Source: Bacteroidales bacterium UBA1195
GTDB taxonomy: Bacteria > Bacteroidota > Bacteroidia > Bacteroidales > WCHB1-69
DNA: 38,211 nucleotides
Reading direction: 5' to 3'
NCBI GenBank assembly: GCA_002309855.1
Contig: DBYD01000060.1
Location: forward strand, 38,768-76,978
The position numbers and the translations under genes were made by a program. This document shows, one piece after another, positions 17,624 through 25,979 of the stretch; positions within the stretch are counted from its first letter, which is position 1, and the number at the start of each line of letters is the position of its first letter. The notes beneath the pieces were generated by a model, which saw only the letters and a program-made list of their open reading frames with translations, ran no database searches and had not been told where the DNA came from.

Positions 17624-18681
17624 GACAATAAGAATTTCATGGTATCGACTCCGTTGGCATACTGTCCGAGCGCAGGATACTGCGACATGCCCGGCGGCAC
17701 GGTATCCACGCCCTCACCCTGCAGCCGCGAAACCACGCACTGAACCTCCGGCCCGGACAGTTGCGGCCACACATCCTCCAGATTATTGTAAAAGGCATAA
17801 TGTGTAACCCCTATGGGTGAGCTTACGGCACCGTTTTCCTTGAACATGCAGATGCCCTGGTCCAGAAATGGTATGCTGTTGATAAGGTGCACCGTCTTCT
17901 GGTATTCAAGGTTGTTAAGGTAGGAATGGTGGAACGCCAGCTGCGGCCTGAAATCGTCCAGAGCGGCAAACAGCGGGGCAAAATCGTAGCCCTGCGGCAC
18001 GAAAATCTTGGAGACGTTGCGGCAGCCCATGCCGAAATAGAGGCAGATGTCCTTAGCCAATCCGTGCAGCTCCTCCGAAGATTCGCCGCCGTCCAGCACC
18101 GCCACGCCGTTGCAGTGTCCGCGGATTATGTGCGGCAGCTTGCCGAAATAGTATTCAAAGTAGCGGGAGGAGTTGTCGCTGCCGGTGGCGATCACCGCAT
18201 CCACTCCGCCCCAAGGCCCCTGGACCAGTTCCACTTGACGCGCCGCCTCCGGACTGATGATTTCCAGCAGTCCGAACAGCAGCGGCCAGAGCCGCGTGTC
18301 GTGCGAGGACATTTTCCCCACAAAACGGTCACCGGCCATAAAAACGCAAAGGAAGTCGTGGAAAGCCACCAGAGGTATGTTCCCCGCCATGATGACCCCG
18401 ACCCGACGTCCGCCGGCATGTGCCTCCAGTGCAGGACGATATGGTTCCAGCCAGCGTTCCAGCGCATGGCCGTCCTCCCCGAAAACCATCCGCGAAAGGG
18501 CCGAAGCCGCCTCGCGCACGAACTCCGGGATGAACCAGGAATGGTGGAAATGCTCGCGCATGACCGCACCGTCCCACTTTTCAAGCCAGGCTGCAATCTG
18601 CGGATTGGCCTCGCTTTTCATGCTGCCGTCCAGCCACTTGGCCACTTCCCGCATCACCTTTATCCGTTCTTCCAGACGCAT
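17620..18681 (-). CDS. Acyl-CoA reductase (LuxC-like)
   Basis: A 353-residue protein of the PF05893 acyl-CoA reductase family, related to LuxC, which reduces acyl thioesters to aldehydes with NADPH. Visible features are the nucleotide-binding region VGVIMAGNIP and the catalytic Cys220 in FGMGCRNVSKIF. ATG 18681 is used because it starts at the conserved Arg/Lys-rich helix and lies 24 bases after a -7 box; the longer reading begins upstream of the promoter. Bacteroidota genomes commonly carry one copy of unknown physiological role. It is coupled to the LolD-like gene. Confidence 0.85.
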   Translation of the reverse strand: MRLEERIKVMREVAKWLDGSMKSEANPQIAAWLEKWDGAVMREHFHHSWFIPEFVREAASALSRMVFGEDGHALERWLEPYRPALEAHAGGRRVGVIMAGNIPLVAFHDFLCVFMAGDRFVGKMSSHDTRLWPLLFGLLEIISPEAARQVELVQGPWGGVDAVIATGSDNSSRYFEYYFGKLPHIIRGHCNGVAVLDGGESSEELHGLAKDICLYFGMGCRNVSKIFVPQGYDFAPLFAALDDFRPQLAFHHSYLNNLEYQKTVHLINSIPFLDQGICMFKENGAVSSPIGVTHYAFYNNLEDVWPQLSGPEVQCVVSRLQGEGVDTVPPGMSQYPALGQYANGVDTMKFLLS

Positions 18682-18705
18682 GTTCCGTTTTTTTTTATCA
18701 AGCTG

Positions 18706-18713
18706 CAAAAATA
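18706..18713 (-). promoter_or_regulatory. -7 promoter element TATTTTTG
   Basis: Exact TAnnTTTG match, 24 bases before ATG 18681 of the acyl-CoA reductase. Confidence 0.65.
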
Positions 18714-18877
18714 CCAAAAAACCCGATATGAACGGTGAAGCGGGACAGTCTGATTTTATTATTGGAAATTATCAGGCATACATTTCTATTATGTGTGAAA
18801 ATTTTTATGCATCCATGTGGTAAACGAATTGGATTTTTGCGGATATTTGCAAAAAATTTTAAATATGAAAAAAAATG

Positions 18878-18885
18878 CATTTTTG
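18878..18885 (+). promoter_or_regulatory. Possible -7 element CATTTTTG for the toxin-antitoxin operon
   Basis: One mismatch from TAnnTTTG, 24 bases before the antitoxin ATG, the same spacing as other promoters in the window. The rest of the 228-base gap between the reductase and this operon is AT-rich with no gene. Confidence 0.35.
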
Positions 18886-18909
18886 ACTGGAAACCATAAA
18901 TTATAATCC

Positions 18910-19119
18910 ATGTGTAGAGTTACTGTAGATGTTGATCAGGAAGTTCTTATGGAAATAGACCCGACACTAGGCGATGCCACTGCCTTGCGCAGATGGGTGC
19001 AGGATCTGGTAAACCACCGCACCCGTGAACTTGTTGCCGAAGATTCTGCGATGATGGATCTTGAAACAATGCGCGAAAACCTGCATCAGATGGTTAGGGA
19101 TGTATATTCGCAGGCATGA
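18910..19119 (+). CDS. Putative type II antitoxin
   Basis: A 69-residue acidic protein. It starts MCRVTVDVDQEVLMEIDP, a strand-then-helix opening, and continues with helices ending MVRDVYSQA. This suits a short ribbon-helix-helix or Phd-like antitoxin with a C-terminal toxin-binding helix, though the exact family is not clear. Its TGA overlaps the ATG of the toxin gene, the usual antitoxin-first, translationally coupled order. Confidence 0.7.
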   Translation: MCRVTVDVDQEVLMEIDPTLGDATALRRWVQDLVNHRTRELVAEDSAMMDLETMRENLHQMVRDVYSQA

Positions 19120-19427
19120 CAGCATACAAATACAAAGTAAGCCCAAGGTGCTACCAGAAAATTTACTCTTTCTACCATCATGTCGCTTTAAAGTATCGAC
19201 ATGACTATTCAGAAGAGGATATGCATCGGAACATCGATGAAACAGTTGATTCCATGTATGAGATAGAGCGTACGCTTCTCAGACGCGAGCCCACATTGAC
19301 CCGTTGGAAAGGCTATTATATGGCTAATACCGACAAATGGTATTTTGCATACCTTGTGGAAGGCGACACAGTAAAGATAATGGATGCCTGTCACGCCCAA
19401 AACATGCATAATCCTAAAAAGGGATGA
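19116..19427 (+). CDS. ParE/RelE-superfamily toxin-like protein
   Basis: A 103-residue basic protein with the ParE/RelE plan: a starting strand (YKYKVSPRCYQKI), two helices, then RWKGYYMANTDKWYFAYLVEGDTVKIMDACH, the strand set that ends the fold. ParE members poison DNA gyrase and RelE members cut mRNA; the sequence does not decide between them. It overlaps the antitoxin by 4 bases. Its stop converges on the lipoprotein gene 33 bases away. Confidence 0.72.
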   Translation: MTAYKYKVSPRCYQKIYSFYHHVALKYRHDYSEEDMHRNIDETVDSMYEIERTLLRREPTLTRWKGYYMANTDKWYFAYLVEGDTVKIMDACHAQNMHNPKKG

Positions 19428-19459
19428 AAATTATATAGTGGTGCTCCCCTCCGCTACAA

Positions 19460-19939
19460 TCACTTTATTGTAACCGTAAAATCGGGCGCATAGAATTCAC
19501 CGACATCACTCCGCACCTTGATGTCCGAAATAATCATCTGCGTTCCCGGCGAGGCCTCACGTATGGCACCAATCACTTTTTCAGGGAAACGTGGAGCATC
19601 TACAATCATGTGTGACAAAGGTTTCCCATCCCCTTTGTCAAAAGCGACCTTGTAGCAAACGACTTTCCAAAGCAACTCATAATCAAAATCCTTAGGGGTC
19701 TGGGCAACAATCAGCGGATTGGCGAGTATGACATCCTTCGGCCTGCTACCTCCATAAATGCCGGCACCTATGCAGGCGACAGGGCGCAGGTCCTGAAAAG
19801 TCAGTACCTGTTCCGATGCCGAAACACCTTCAACCGAATCCACCTCTGTACCAGTTCCCATCTGGTTATCACTGCCGTTACGATTACATGATGCCAACAG
19901 AACGGCACCTGCCAATAACACGACCAATTTCTTTTTCAT
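19460..19939 (-). CDS. Lipoprotein with GldM C-terminal-like domain
   Basis: A 159-residue lipoprotein: signal MKKKLVVLLAGAVLLASC with lipidated Cys18, then an acidic linker and one domain from about 45 to the end. The core (GIYGGSRPKDVILANP, SHMIVDAPRFPEKVIGAIREASPGTQMIISDI and a terminal DFTVTIK strand) resembles the last periplasmic domain of the T9SS motor protein GldM/PorM. It may bind T9SS or gliding machinery from the periplasm, but the role is unproven. A 35-base near-copy of its 3' end lies upstream at 19990-20024. Confidence 0.65.
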   Translation of the reverse strand: MKKKLVVLLAGAVLLASCNRNGSDNQMGTGTEVDSVEGVSASEQVLTFQDLRPVACIGAGIYGGSRPKDVILANPLIVAQTPKDFDYELLWKVVCYKVAFDKGDGKPLSHMIVDAPRFPEKVIGAIREASPGTQMIISDIKVRSDVGEFYAPDFTVTIK

Positions 19940-19975
19940 CGCTCAATTATTTTTCCTAAATTCAACAAACAAATG

Positions 19976-19983
19976 CAAAGTAA
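19976..19983 (-). promoter_or_regulatory. Degenerate -7 element TTACTTTG
   Basis: One mismatch from TAnnTTTG, 36 bases before ATG 19939 of the GldM-C-like lipoprotein. It sits just past the duplicated gene end at 19990-20024. Confidence 0.35.
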
Positions 19984-19989
19984 GCCCTT

Positions 19990-20024
19990 ACTTTATTGTG
20001 ACCGTAAAATCGTGCGCATAGAAT
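19990..20024 (-). pseudogene. Fossil 3' end of a second GldM-C-like lipoprotein gene
   Basis: This segment matches the 3' end of the intact gene (19462-19496) at 33 of 35 positions. On the minus strand it still encodes FYAHDFTVTIK followed by a TAA stop, against FYAPDFTVTIK and TGA in the live gene. Upstream sequence does not match, so only the tail of a tandem paralogue survives. Confidence 0.8.
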
Positions 20025-20048
20025 AAATCCACACTTTTCAGAAAAGAA

Positions 20049-20082
20049 ACAGATAGGGGGGCATTTGCCCCCCCTTATCTGT
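20049..20082 (-). terminator. Stem-loop terminator
   Basis: A long stem pairs ACAGATA plus a G-run with a C-run plus TATCTGT around a short CATTTG loop. On the minus strand it is followed by a T-rich stretch. It lies 18 bases past the stop of the 907-residue gene and should end its transcript. Confidence 0.75.
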
Positions 20083-20099
20083 ATGAAAAATGAAGAAAA

Positions 20100-22823
20100 C
20101 TATTCTTTTACAAATTTGGCGGTGTGGTTACCGACCTTCAAGAAGTAGATGCCACTGTTCAGATTGGTGATATCCAGTTGGATCATTTCCTTACCAGCTG
20201 TCACGTCCTTGCGAATCACCTCACGTCCGGTGACATCATACACCCGCACCATGCCATTGTCTGCATTCCAGATATTAAGCATGTTTGTGGCAGGGTTAGG
20301 ATAAACCATGAGCGTTTGTGCTGTAGCATTACGGATAACATCAGGATTGTCAGTCGCAAACATTCCCGTAATCTCCATTCCAGCCTCATTGAAAAGAGTT
20401 CCAATCCTTTTGGCCTTGCCGGTAGTCACATCAACATAATACATATAATAAGGGATGTTTTCCCTGCAACTGGCCCAGAACAATTCGCCGGTCTGGTTGT
20501 CAAAGGCCATAGACTGTGCTTTGGTGACATCCGTCACTCCGGTATTACCCACCAAGGTGGTGGTGGCATCAGTCAGATTAACCTTAAGCAGATTGCCGAC
20601 TCCTGCGGTAATACCATACGCCTCACCTTTGGCATCAATGGCAAAGGTCAGCAAAGTGGAATCCAATGTACCAATTTCCATAACACTATCCATATTGTTC
20701 AAATCCATCCGGTAGAGTTTGCTGTTCTCGTCAATGGAATAGAGTTTTCCATCCACAGTGTTATAGGCCACGGCCATGATGACACCGGTGGGTCCGGAAG
20801 TCATTTCGGTGGTACGGAAACCATAGATCAGCCTGATTTTCTTGTCCACATAGGCATTACCAACCTTGATCGGGCTGGTGTTGGTGAAATACCACACCTT
20901 ATCATCGGCAAATGTGGCGGCAATATTATCCTCCACAACATTATCCGTGGCAACAGTCACTTTTTTCAAATCCCGCATACTGAATGAGACAAACCTTCCC
21001 TTGAAATTCTCAGGAACGTCCCCTGTTGCATATCCATACCACTGGGCAGTGGAGTTCGGGACATATTCTATCGGCAGCTTGATGCCTGTTATGGACAGAT
21101 TTCTGATGATTACCCCTTCACCGGTTCCATCCTGCCCGTTGTTCCGCCAGACAAACACCAAACGGAGGTTCTTCCCGGGAGTCGGATTGGCGACAGTCGC
21201 GGACAATTTGCCGTTAGCAAACGCTATCTTTGTGTTGTCCAATGAGGCGGGCATCCCGAAATGCAGAATATATGGGAAATCGTAAACACCTGCGCCCCCG
21301 ATGTAGCTGACAGCAGAGTCTGCCATACCTTCATTGGGTTGCCAATTGGAGTCGGAAGGAACAAGGTATGCGGCAAAATAATCGTTTACGGATACGGAAT
21401 CAAAGTCTTCCGTGTTCACATAGCAATCGAAACTGACAGCGATACTGTCACTGTAGCCCGGATCGAAGAGACGTTCCGCCAAAACCGTGACAGAGTTGTA
21501 ATCCGGATTGTGTCCGTTAGTGAACAGTTTCCCGCCAAAGAAGCGCCATGCGGACAACCCGGCATCCTTCATGTTCTTGATGATCCAATTGTCATTATCG
21601 GCAGTGTCGGTAAAATCAGAGCTGTAGGGAAGTGTGGCGACGGTTGCTGCAGGACTGAAACCTATGCGGATATTCGGACGCTCCTTGCCAATAACTTTTT
21701 TGCCGTAGTAAACGTCAGGCGTGTCGATGTCCGGGTTTTCCGAATTATTGCAGAAAGCAAGCCGCAAGGTGGTGTCGGTGGTATGGCCCAGGAAACAGAG
21801 GTGCTGTCCTCCTGAAGCCCCGGTATTGTCATCAAAGGCAATCATGATGTTACCTCCGGAATAAATGAAAATGCTGTCCAATTGGAGTGTGATCCAACCG
21901 GATTTGTCAGCGGTCAGTTTCCCACTGTACACCTGATCACTTACAGTGGGGGTAATGTATTCGGAAGTGGAACTGAAACAGCTCTTTTCGGTATTGGTCA
22001 TATAAACCACCACATCGCGGTTCAGGATAGTGCTGTCAGCAGAAGATTGCCGCACATGGAAATAGGAGAGACTGTTGATGGAGGATCCGGCAGGGAGATT
22101 GAGTTCGGAACCAAGGTAAATGGTCTCCACAATGGAGTATTTGTAAATGGTGTTCACCGGAGCGACAGCGATGGCCTCCGAATCATTTCCAATGGAGAGC
22201 GAACGGAAAACGGTATCCATATAGCCGATACGGATGTTGGCGCGGTCGTTGGCGGAAGTCTTTGAAGAATTATATTTGTCCAAACTGTCAACATTAAACG
22301 GACGGACATTCCAGCAGAAAACATATCTCCTTTTTTCAGCGGCGGTATGGCTGAGGAACATATGTCCTGGTCTGGTGCCGGTGCTGTCATTTATGGCGAG
22401 CAAAAGGTTGCCTCCCGTATATACGAACGGCATATCCAGCTGCAGTGTCACCCAACCGGAGGCATTGGCGCTCAACCGGCCGCCATACACCATGTCACGT
22501 CTGTTGACGGTCAGGTAATCCTTCTCATCAAAGAAACTTTTCTTGGTGTTTTGCAGATATACTGTCACTTTACGGTCCAACCCGATGGTGTCACCGGACT
22601 TATGCACATAGTAGAAGGAGAGGCTGGTGATGATGGAACCCACCGGCATGTTGAGTTCTGAGTCAAGATACAGTTCCTCCACAAAGGAGTATCCGTAAAC
22701 TGTGTTCACCGGACAGGTGACCGAAGAATCAGTACCCGTTCCGATAGTCACGGTTTTCTGGGCATTGGCAACACCAAAGAAGGTGATAATCGCCGTCACG
22801 AAACAAAATAGACGTTTTTTCAT
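20100..22823 (-). CDS. T9SS-secreted adhesin-like protein with duplicated N-terminal domain
   Basis: A 907-residue protein with signal peptide MKKRLFCFVTAIITFFGVANAQ. Residues about 22-200 and 205-395 are two copies of one beta-rich domain: each has a PVNT-Y-YS-VE-YL-SELN-P-GS-I-SLS- stretch, a ASGWVTLQLD/KSGWITLQLD strand and a closing RxNIRIGY/F. About 400-590 resembles a cleaved-adhesin/choice-of-anchor domain (LPYSSDFTD, VSFDCYVNTEDFDSVSVNDYF). About 660-830 has propeller-like repeats (DGKLYSIDENSKLYRMDLNNM). The last about 75 residues form a T9SS type A sorting domain (VYPNPATNMLNIWN ... GIYFLKVGNHTAKFVKE). It is a surface or secreted protein, probably binding a substrate rather than acting as an enzyme. 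Confidence 0.88.
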   Translation of the reverse strand: MKKRLFCFVTAIITFFGVANAQKTVTIGTGTDSSVTCPVNTVYGYSFVEELYLDSELNMPVGSIITSLSFYYVHKSGDTIGLDRKVTVYLQNTKKSFFDEKDYLTVNRRDMVYGGRLSANASGWVTLQLDMPFVYTGGNLLLAINDSTGTRPGHMFLSHTAAEKRRYVFCWNVRPFNVDSLDKYNSSKTSANDRANIRIGYMDTVFRSLSIGNDSEAIAVAPVNTIYKYSIVETIYLGSELNLPAGSSINSLSYFHVRQSSADSTILNRDVVVYMTNTEKSCFSSTSEYITPTVSDQVYSGKLTADKSGWITLQLDSIFIYSGGNIMIAFDDNTGASGGQHLCFLGHTTDTTLRLAFCNNSENPDIDTPDVYYGKKVIGKERPNIRIGFSPAATVATLPYSSDFTDTADNDNWIIKNMKDAGLSAWRFFGGKLFTNGHNPDYNSVTVLAERLFDPGYSDSIAVSFDCYVNTEDFDSVSVNDYFAAYLVPSDSNWQPNEGMADSAVSYIGGAGVYDFPYILHFGMPASLDNTKIAFANGKLSATVANPTPGKNLRLVFVWRNNGQDGTGEGVIIRNLSITGIKLPIEYVPNSTAQWYGYATGDVPENFKGRFVSFSMRDLKKVTVATDNVVEDNIAATFADDKVWYFTNTSPIKVGNAYVDKKIRLIYGFRTTEMTSGPTGVIMAVAYNTVDGKLYSIDENSKLYRMDLNNMDSVMEIGTLDSTLLTFAIDAKGEAYGITAGVGNLLKVNLTDATTTLVGNTGVTDVTKAQSMAFDNQTGELFWASCRENIPYYMYYVDVTTGKAKRIGTLFNEAGMEITGMFATDNPDVIRNATAQTLMVYPNPATNMLNIWNADNGMVRVYDVTGREVIRKDVTAGKEMIQLDITNLNSGIYFLKVGNHTAKFVKE

Positions 22824-22943
22824 GTTGACTAGAATTAAATTATTGTTATAATACTAATTTTTATAAAACATTGTTCCAATTGCTTTTAAAAAAGCGTACC
22901 ACACGTTTTCCGCCCATCATGGGCATCAACATGAAACACTCTG

Positions 22944-22951
22944 CAAAAATA
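22944..22951 (-). promoter_or_regulatory. -7 promoter element TATTTTTG
   Basis: Exact TAnnTTTG match in the divergent gap. It would give the adhesin gene (ATG 22823) an untranslated leader of roughly 115 bases, longer than other leaders here, which leaves room for post-transcriptional control. Confidence 0.5.
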
Positions 22952-23031
22952 ATCATTTTTTTCTTTTATCCGCCATTTTTTTTAAAAATTTTTTTTCTCT
23001 ACAAAGCGGGGAATCCCTTCCGGATTTTGAT

Positions 23032-23039
23032 TACCTTTG
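23032..23039 (+). promoter_or_regulatory. -7 promoter element TACCTTTG
   Basis: Exact TAnnTTTG match, 25 bases before ATG 23065. It is the likely promoter of the 23065-29637 run. Confidence 0.6.
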
Positions 23040-23064
23040 CATTTTGGAATTTTCATAGGGAATT

Positions 23065-24060
23065 ATGCGGAAATTGCTTTTGGGTTTTATCGGTTTCCTT
23101 TTGATTGGCAATCCTTTATACGGGCAGCGGAAAGAAATTTTCCGTGCCTTTGAGGATTCCATCATCCACCTGCACCATGAAATCCTGAACGAACGGAACG
23201 CCGTAATCCGCTACCAGAAGAACGAAAAGCTGCTCAAGCGTGTGGAGGATGCCCTCAAACTGCGCAACTCCATCAACTACGGCTTCGACTCCGTCAAAAC
23301 CATCTCCATACTGACCTCGCCTGACAAGAAGGTGCGCGTGGTCACATGGTTCCTGATTGCGGAGAGCGGCACCCATGAGCATTTCGGCTTTGTACAGGCC
23401 TACAGCAGCGAGGAGGGGCACTATGTTGTGTATCCGCTGACCGACTGCTGGCAGAGGATCATCAACCCCACCACGCAGGTGCTCACCTCGGAAACGTGGT
23501 TCGGAGCCCTCTACACCCAGATTATCCAGACCAAGGACGATGACAAGACCTACTACACCCTGCTGGGTTGGAACGGAGGCAATCTCTTTTCACAATATAA
23601 GGTGATAGAAGTGCTTACCATCCATCACGACAAGCCGGTGTTCGGCGCCAACATCTTCCGGAACTATGCCAAGCGGACAACTCGCGTAATTTTCCAGTTC
23701 GCGCCGGTCGGACGGCTGAACCTTGCCTACGAAAAGCAGTCCATCACCCAAAAGCGTGAGAAAAAACAAAAAAAAGGCAAAAACAAAAAAAACGAAGCCA
23801 CCGGTCCGGACACGCTACAGGTCCAGATGATCATCTTCGACCGGCTGGTCCCGATGGACGAATATCTGCAGAAACTGCCCCAATATTATGTGGGTGAATC
23901 GAGCCTGAACGATGCCTTTATCCAACAGAACGGGAAATGGTATTTCAGACCGGACGTGATTGGGCGGAACCCCGACAGGGAATACCCTGCCTATGAACGG
24001 AAAACGCAGATCTTCTACAAGCCCGCCAAACGTCAGCCGGCACCAAAAGCACAACCATGA
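23065..24060 (+). CDS. Conserved secreted protein of unknown function
   Basis: A 331-residue protein with a signal peptide (MRKLLLGFIGFLLIGNPLYGQ). I recognise no named domain. Visible traits: charged helices at 22-75; strands with SPDKKVRVVTWFLIAESGTHEHFGFVQ; a central YTLLGWNGGN block; a Lys/Asn-rich linker (KKQKKGKNKKN) near 230; and a Pro/Lys-rich end. The general look is that of Bacteroidota secreted hypotheticals encoded beside housekeeping genes. Its TGA overlaps the next ATG (ATGA), so it is coupled to the phosphotransferase gene. Confidence 0.8.
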   Translation: MRKLLLGFIGFLLIGNPLYGQRKEIFRAFEDSIIHLHHEILNERNAVIRYQKNEKLLKRVEDALKLRNSINYGFDSVKTISILTSPDKKVRVVTWFLIAESGTHEHFGFVQAYSSEEGHYVVYPLTDCWQRIINPTTQVLTSETWFGALYTQIIQTKDDDKTYYTLLGWNGGNLFSQYKVIEVLTIHHDKPVFGANIFRNYAKRTTRVIFQFAPVGRLNLAYEKQSITQKREKKQKKGKNKKNEATGPDTLQVQMIIFDRLVPMDEYLQKLPQYYVGESSLNDAFIQQNGKWYFRPDVIGRNPDREYPAYERKTQIFYKPAKRQPAPKAQP

Positions 24061-25979
24061 GCCGCTACGGACGCACTTTGGCCGGCACAGCCGCCAAAAT
24101 CGGCCTGCTTGTCCTGCTGTACAGCCTGACGCGCCTGATTTTCCTTGGCTGCAACCTCACCCATTTTCCGGAAGCGGAATTTTCACATTTTCTGGCGGGA
24201 ATGCGCTTCGACTTCTCAGCCATCGCATACATTAACCTGCCATGGATAGTACTGCTTCTTCTGCCCTTCCCCCTTTTCCAGCGGAAAGGCTGGCAGATTG
24301 GCTGCAACATTTTCTTCGTGGCGGCCAACAGCGTCGCGCTGCTCGCCAACTGCATCGACACAGCATACTTCCCATACGTCTCCAAACGGCTTACCGCCGA
24401 CATCTTCAGTTACCTCGGCCATGCCGGTTTCGATTTCCGGCTGTTGTTGCCTTTATTTCTGAAACAGTTCTGGTGGCTTGCCATCCTATGGGCGGCCATG
24501 ACCGCGCTGCTGGCGTGGTGCGCGATGCGGCTCCGCCGCTATTCGGAGAAGGCTGAACCGGAAACCGGGTTCAGGCTGAAAAAGGCCGCTCTGCGGACAG
24601 GCGGATATGCCGCCGCACTGCTGATTGCGCTCACCATGATGCGCGGAGGCTGGCAGCTGCGTCCGGTTGCCGTGGTAAGTGCTGGGGAATATGCGACCCC
24701 GCAATACATGCCGCTGGTGCTGAACAGCCCCTTCACACTGCTGCGCACCATCGGCAAGGAGACCATCCCGCCTTTCAACTGGTTTCCCGACCTTGACGCG
24801 GCGGAGCAGTGCTATTCGCCGCTGCACACCGCATACGCACCGCCCGCGACCGCACATCCGCCGGTCAAAAATGTGGTTCTGATCGTATTGGAGGGAATTT
24901 CCCAAGAATTGCTTACATTCTACCATCCGGACGAGCCGGACTGCCCGCAGTACTGCCCCTTCCTTGACAGAATCGCCGCCCGCTCCTGGGCATTCAACGG
25001 CATCGCCAACGGACGTCGCACCATGGAGGGAATCCCGGCAATTGTATGCGGCATCCCCACCCTGATGGAGCACGCCTACATCGAAACGCCGTTTGTCCAG
25101 AACAAGATATGCAGCCCGGTGGAGCTTCTGCGCCGCAGCGGCTTCCGCACCTGCTTTTTCCATGGGGCGGAGAACGGCAGCATGAATTTTGAGAGCTTCT
25201 GCCACGCCATCGGCTACCAGGACTATTTCGGTCTGGACCAATATCCGAATCCGGAGGATCACGACGGCAGCTGGGGCATCCCCGACCGCAGTTTCCTGCG
25301 CTTCATGGCCGGCAAGCTGCACGAGATGCGGCAGCCCTTTTTCGCCACTGTAATGACACTCAGTTCGCACCACCCGTTCAAAGTGCCGGACGATGCGGAT
25401 GGGAGGACCTTCCGCAAGGGCAGCCACCCCATGCACACTGTAAGCGGCTACACCGATTTCGCCCTGCAGGAGTTTTTCCGGCAATTGTCGCAGGAGCCGT
25501 GGTACGACAGCACCCTTTTCATCATCACCGCCGACCATGCCTACGAAGGCAGCGACGCCTTCACACGCAACCCATACGGAAACTTCCTCATCCCCATACT
25601 CTTCTACCACCCTGCGGCGGACACCGCCTTCTACAATCAGGACTTTATGCAGCAGACCGACCTGATGCCGAGCCTCTTTGCCTACCTTGCCCTACAGAGG
25701 CCGATGTGCTGCTTCGGACAGAACATATTCGAACCGAAGCATATCCCCGTGGCATTCAACCGCCATTCCGGCGTATATCAGCTTTTCTACCGTCGCACCC
25801 TGCTGCAGTACGACGGGGAGAATGTGGTCGGATTCTACCTTCTTGAAAATGACAGGATGCTCAAACACAACCTTAAAGAGGAAAACCGTCCGGAACAGGA
25901 CACCGCGCTCCGACAGCTGCAGGGCATCCTGCAGTCCTACAGCGGACGTATGCGCAACAACCAACTGACACCGCCATGA
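24057..25979 (+). CDS. LTA synthase-like membrane phosphotransferase (alkaline phosphatase superfamily)
   Basis: A 640-residue protein. About five membrane helices fill residues 1-200 (for example GLLVLLYSLTRLIFL, LPWIVLLLLPFPLF, WLAILWAAMTALLAW). The extracytoplasmic domain carries LtaS-type metal/active-site residues: Glu279 in LIVLEGIS, nucleophile Thr322 in GRRTMEGIPA and Asp493-His494 in ITADHAYEGS. Gram-negative relatives add glycerophosphate or phosphoethanolamine to glycans or lipids; teichoic acid is not expected in this phylum, so the acceptor is unknown. It overlaps both neighbours by 4 bases and is embedded in an operon with uvrC. Confidence 0.88.
   Translation: MSRYGRTLAGTAAKIGLLVLLYSLTRLIFLGCNLTHFPEAEFSHFLAGMRFDFSAIAYINLPWIVLLLLPFPLFQRKGWQIGCNIFFVAANSVALLANCIDTAYFPYVSKRLTADIFSYLGHAGFDFRLLLPLFLKQFWWLAILWAAMTALLAWCAMRLRRYSEKAEPETGFRLKKAALRTGGYAAALLIALTMMRGGWQLRPVAVVSAGEYATPQYMPLVLNSPFTLLRTIGKETIPPFNWFPDLDAAEQCYSPLHTAYAPPATAHPPVKNVVLIVLEGISQELLTFYHPDEPDCPQYCPFLDRIAARSWAFNGIANGRRTMEGIPAIVCGIPTLMEHAYIETPFVQNKICSPVELLRRSGFRTCFFHGAENGSMNFESFCHAIGYQDYFGLDQYPNPEDHDGSWGIPDRSFLRFMAGKLHEMRQPFFATVMTLSSHHPFKVPDDADGRTFRKGSHPMHTVSGYTDFALQEFFRQLSQEPWYDSTLFIITADHAYEGSDAFTRNPYGNFLIPILFYHPAADTAFYNQDFMQQTDLMPSLFAYLALQRPMCCFGQNIFEPKHIPVAFNRHSGVYQLFYRRTLLQYDGENVVGFYLLENDRMLKHNLKEENRPEQDTALRQLQGILQSYSGRMRNNQLTPP

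Noticed and set aside
24486..25610. Long minus-strand open frame (374 codons) across the LTA synthase-like gene
   Set aside because: It is antisense to a clear enzyme domain and has no recognisable features or promoter.
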